Shown: piece after piece, positions 63,968 through 64,000 of the stretch
How positions within the stretch are numbered: the stretch's first letter is position 1
Layout: each line of letters opens with the position of its first letter
Assembly: GCF_905171775.1 (NCBI RefSeq)
Contig: NC_053496.1
Span: 177,715,928-177,779,927, forward strand
DNA length: 64,000 nt
Source: Rana temporaria
Taxonomy: Eukaryota; Chordata; Amphibia; Anura; Ranidae
Direction: 5' to 3'
Made by a program: the position numbers and the translations under genes
Notes under the pieces: model-generated
Told to the model about the DNA's origin: nothing
The model's database searches: none
Seen by the model: only the letters and a program-made list of their open reading frames with translations

Positions 63968-64000
63968 AGTGGAACTTTAGTCAGAAAATTAGGTCCTTCT
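63968..64000. mobile_element. Start of the AAAGTGGAAC TTAA element upstream of gene E
   Basis: TTAA at 63964-63967 is followed by AGTGGAACTTTAGTCAG, as upstream of B, C and D. It runs off the window. Confidence 0.65.

Noticed and set aside
1..64000. Prokaryotic features (CRISPR array, operons, ribosome binding sites)
   Set aside because: The tandem repeats lack spacer structure, and exon-intron organisation plus LINE and DIRS elements show a vertebrate genome.

Overview
The window looks like a repeat-rich vertebrate nuclear locus, almost certainly from a frog (anuran). The clues are frog-type KRAB/acidic/C2H2 zinc-finger exon modules, L1/Tx1 and CR1/L2-Rex-like LINEs, DIRS tyrosine-recombinase retrotransposons, and many palindromic MITEs. 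The species cannot be named from the sequence. No rRNA, tRNA, CRISPR or bacterial-type gene was seen.

The backbone is a tandem cluster of C2H2 zinc-finger (ZNF) genes, all transcribed on the minus strand. Five long ZNF last exons are fully open: A (15218-16623, 15 fingers), B (27424-28493, 11), C (37634-38952, 14), D (46536-47848, 14) and E (57482-58791, 14). At higher coordinates each has the same upstream modules: an acidic linker exon of 142 bp, a short 'NPPERCP' exon of 98 bp, a KRAB-like exon of about 136 bp, a noncoding exon 1, and a promoter with four CAGGAAGT (ETS-type) sites. A sixth gene ('gene 0') has only its 5' half here (6.7-9.0 kb), and a seventh copy is a KRAB fragment (12.5 kb). 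Exon phases agree throughout: KRAB ends phase 1, NPPERCP is 2+96 nt, acidic is phase 0 to 1, and the ZNF exon starts with 2 nt.

The main biological signal is an asymmetry. All five finger exons are intact, yet every KRAB-like exon copy in the window is damaged: an in-frame TAA at codon 3 in B, C and D, a 38-bp deletion in C, a 5-nt insertion in the 12.5-kb copy, and truncation or replacement in gene 0, A and E. Most copies still keep ATG-ATG-GAG-AAT at the KRAB tail, which could start a KRAB-less protein. Two genes also carry an extra in-frame chimeric exon (acidic head fused to NPPERCP tail) with different junctions, apparently made by deletions between tandem exon copies. Gene A has three tandem sets of upstream exons.

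Layout: 1-5.1 kb, degenerate L1/Tx1 LINE on the plus strand with a palindromic MITE in its endonuclease; 5.2-9.0 kb, gene 0 5' half with nested elements; 9.1-12.4 kb, minisatellite, TA-flanked element and unassigned DNA; 12.5-14.2 kb, KRAB pseudo-exon and 63-bp minisatellite; 15.2-22.7 kb, gene A; 22.7-27.4 kb, mostly unassigned; 27.4-33.5 kb, gene B with a minus-strand LINE in its intron; 33.6-36.9 kb, nested TTAA elements; 37.6-41.9 kb, gene C with a solo LTR; 42.0-45.1 kb, TTAA element and DIRS; 46.5-54.3 kb, gene D with a large intron of telomere-like minisatellite, LTR and LINE; 54.4-56.0 kb, second DIRS; 57.5-63.9 kb, gene E. Genes D and E sit in a tandem duplication with an offset of about 10.9 kb.

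Because the gene units are paralogous, they supply empty sites for each other's insertions. This allowed many target-site duplications to be read directly (TTAA, TTA/TAA, 5 bp, 6 bp, 8 bp).
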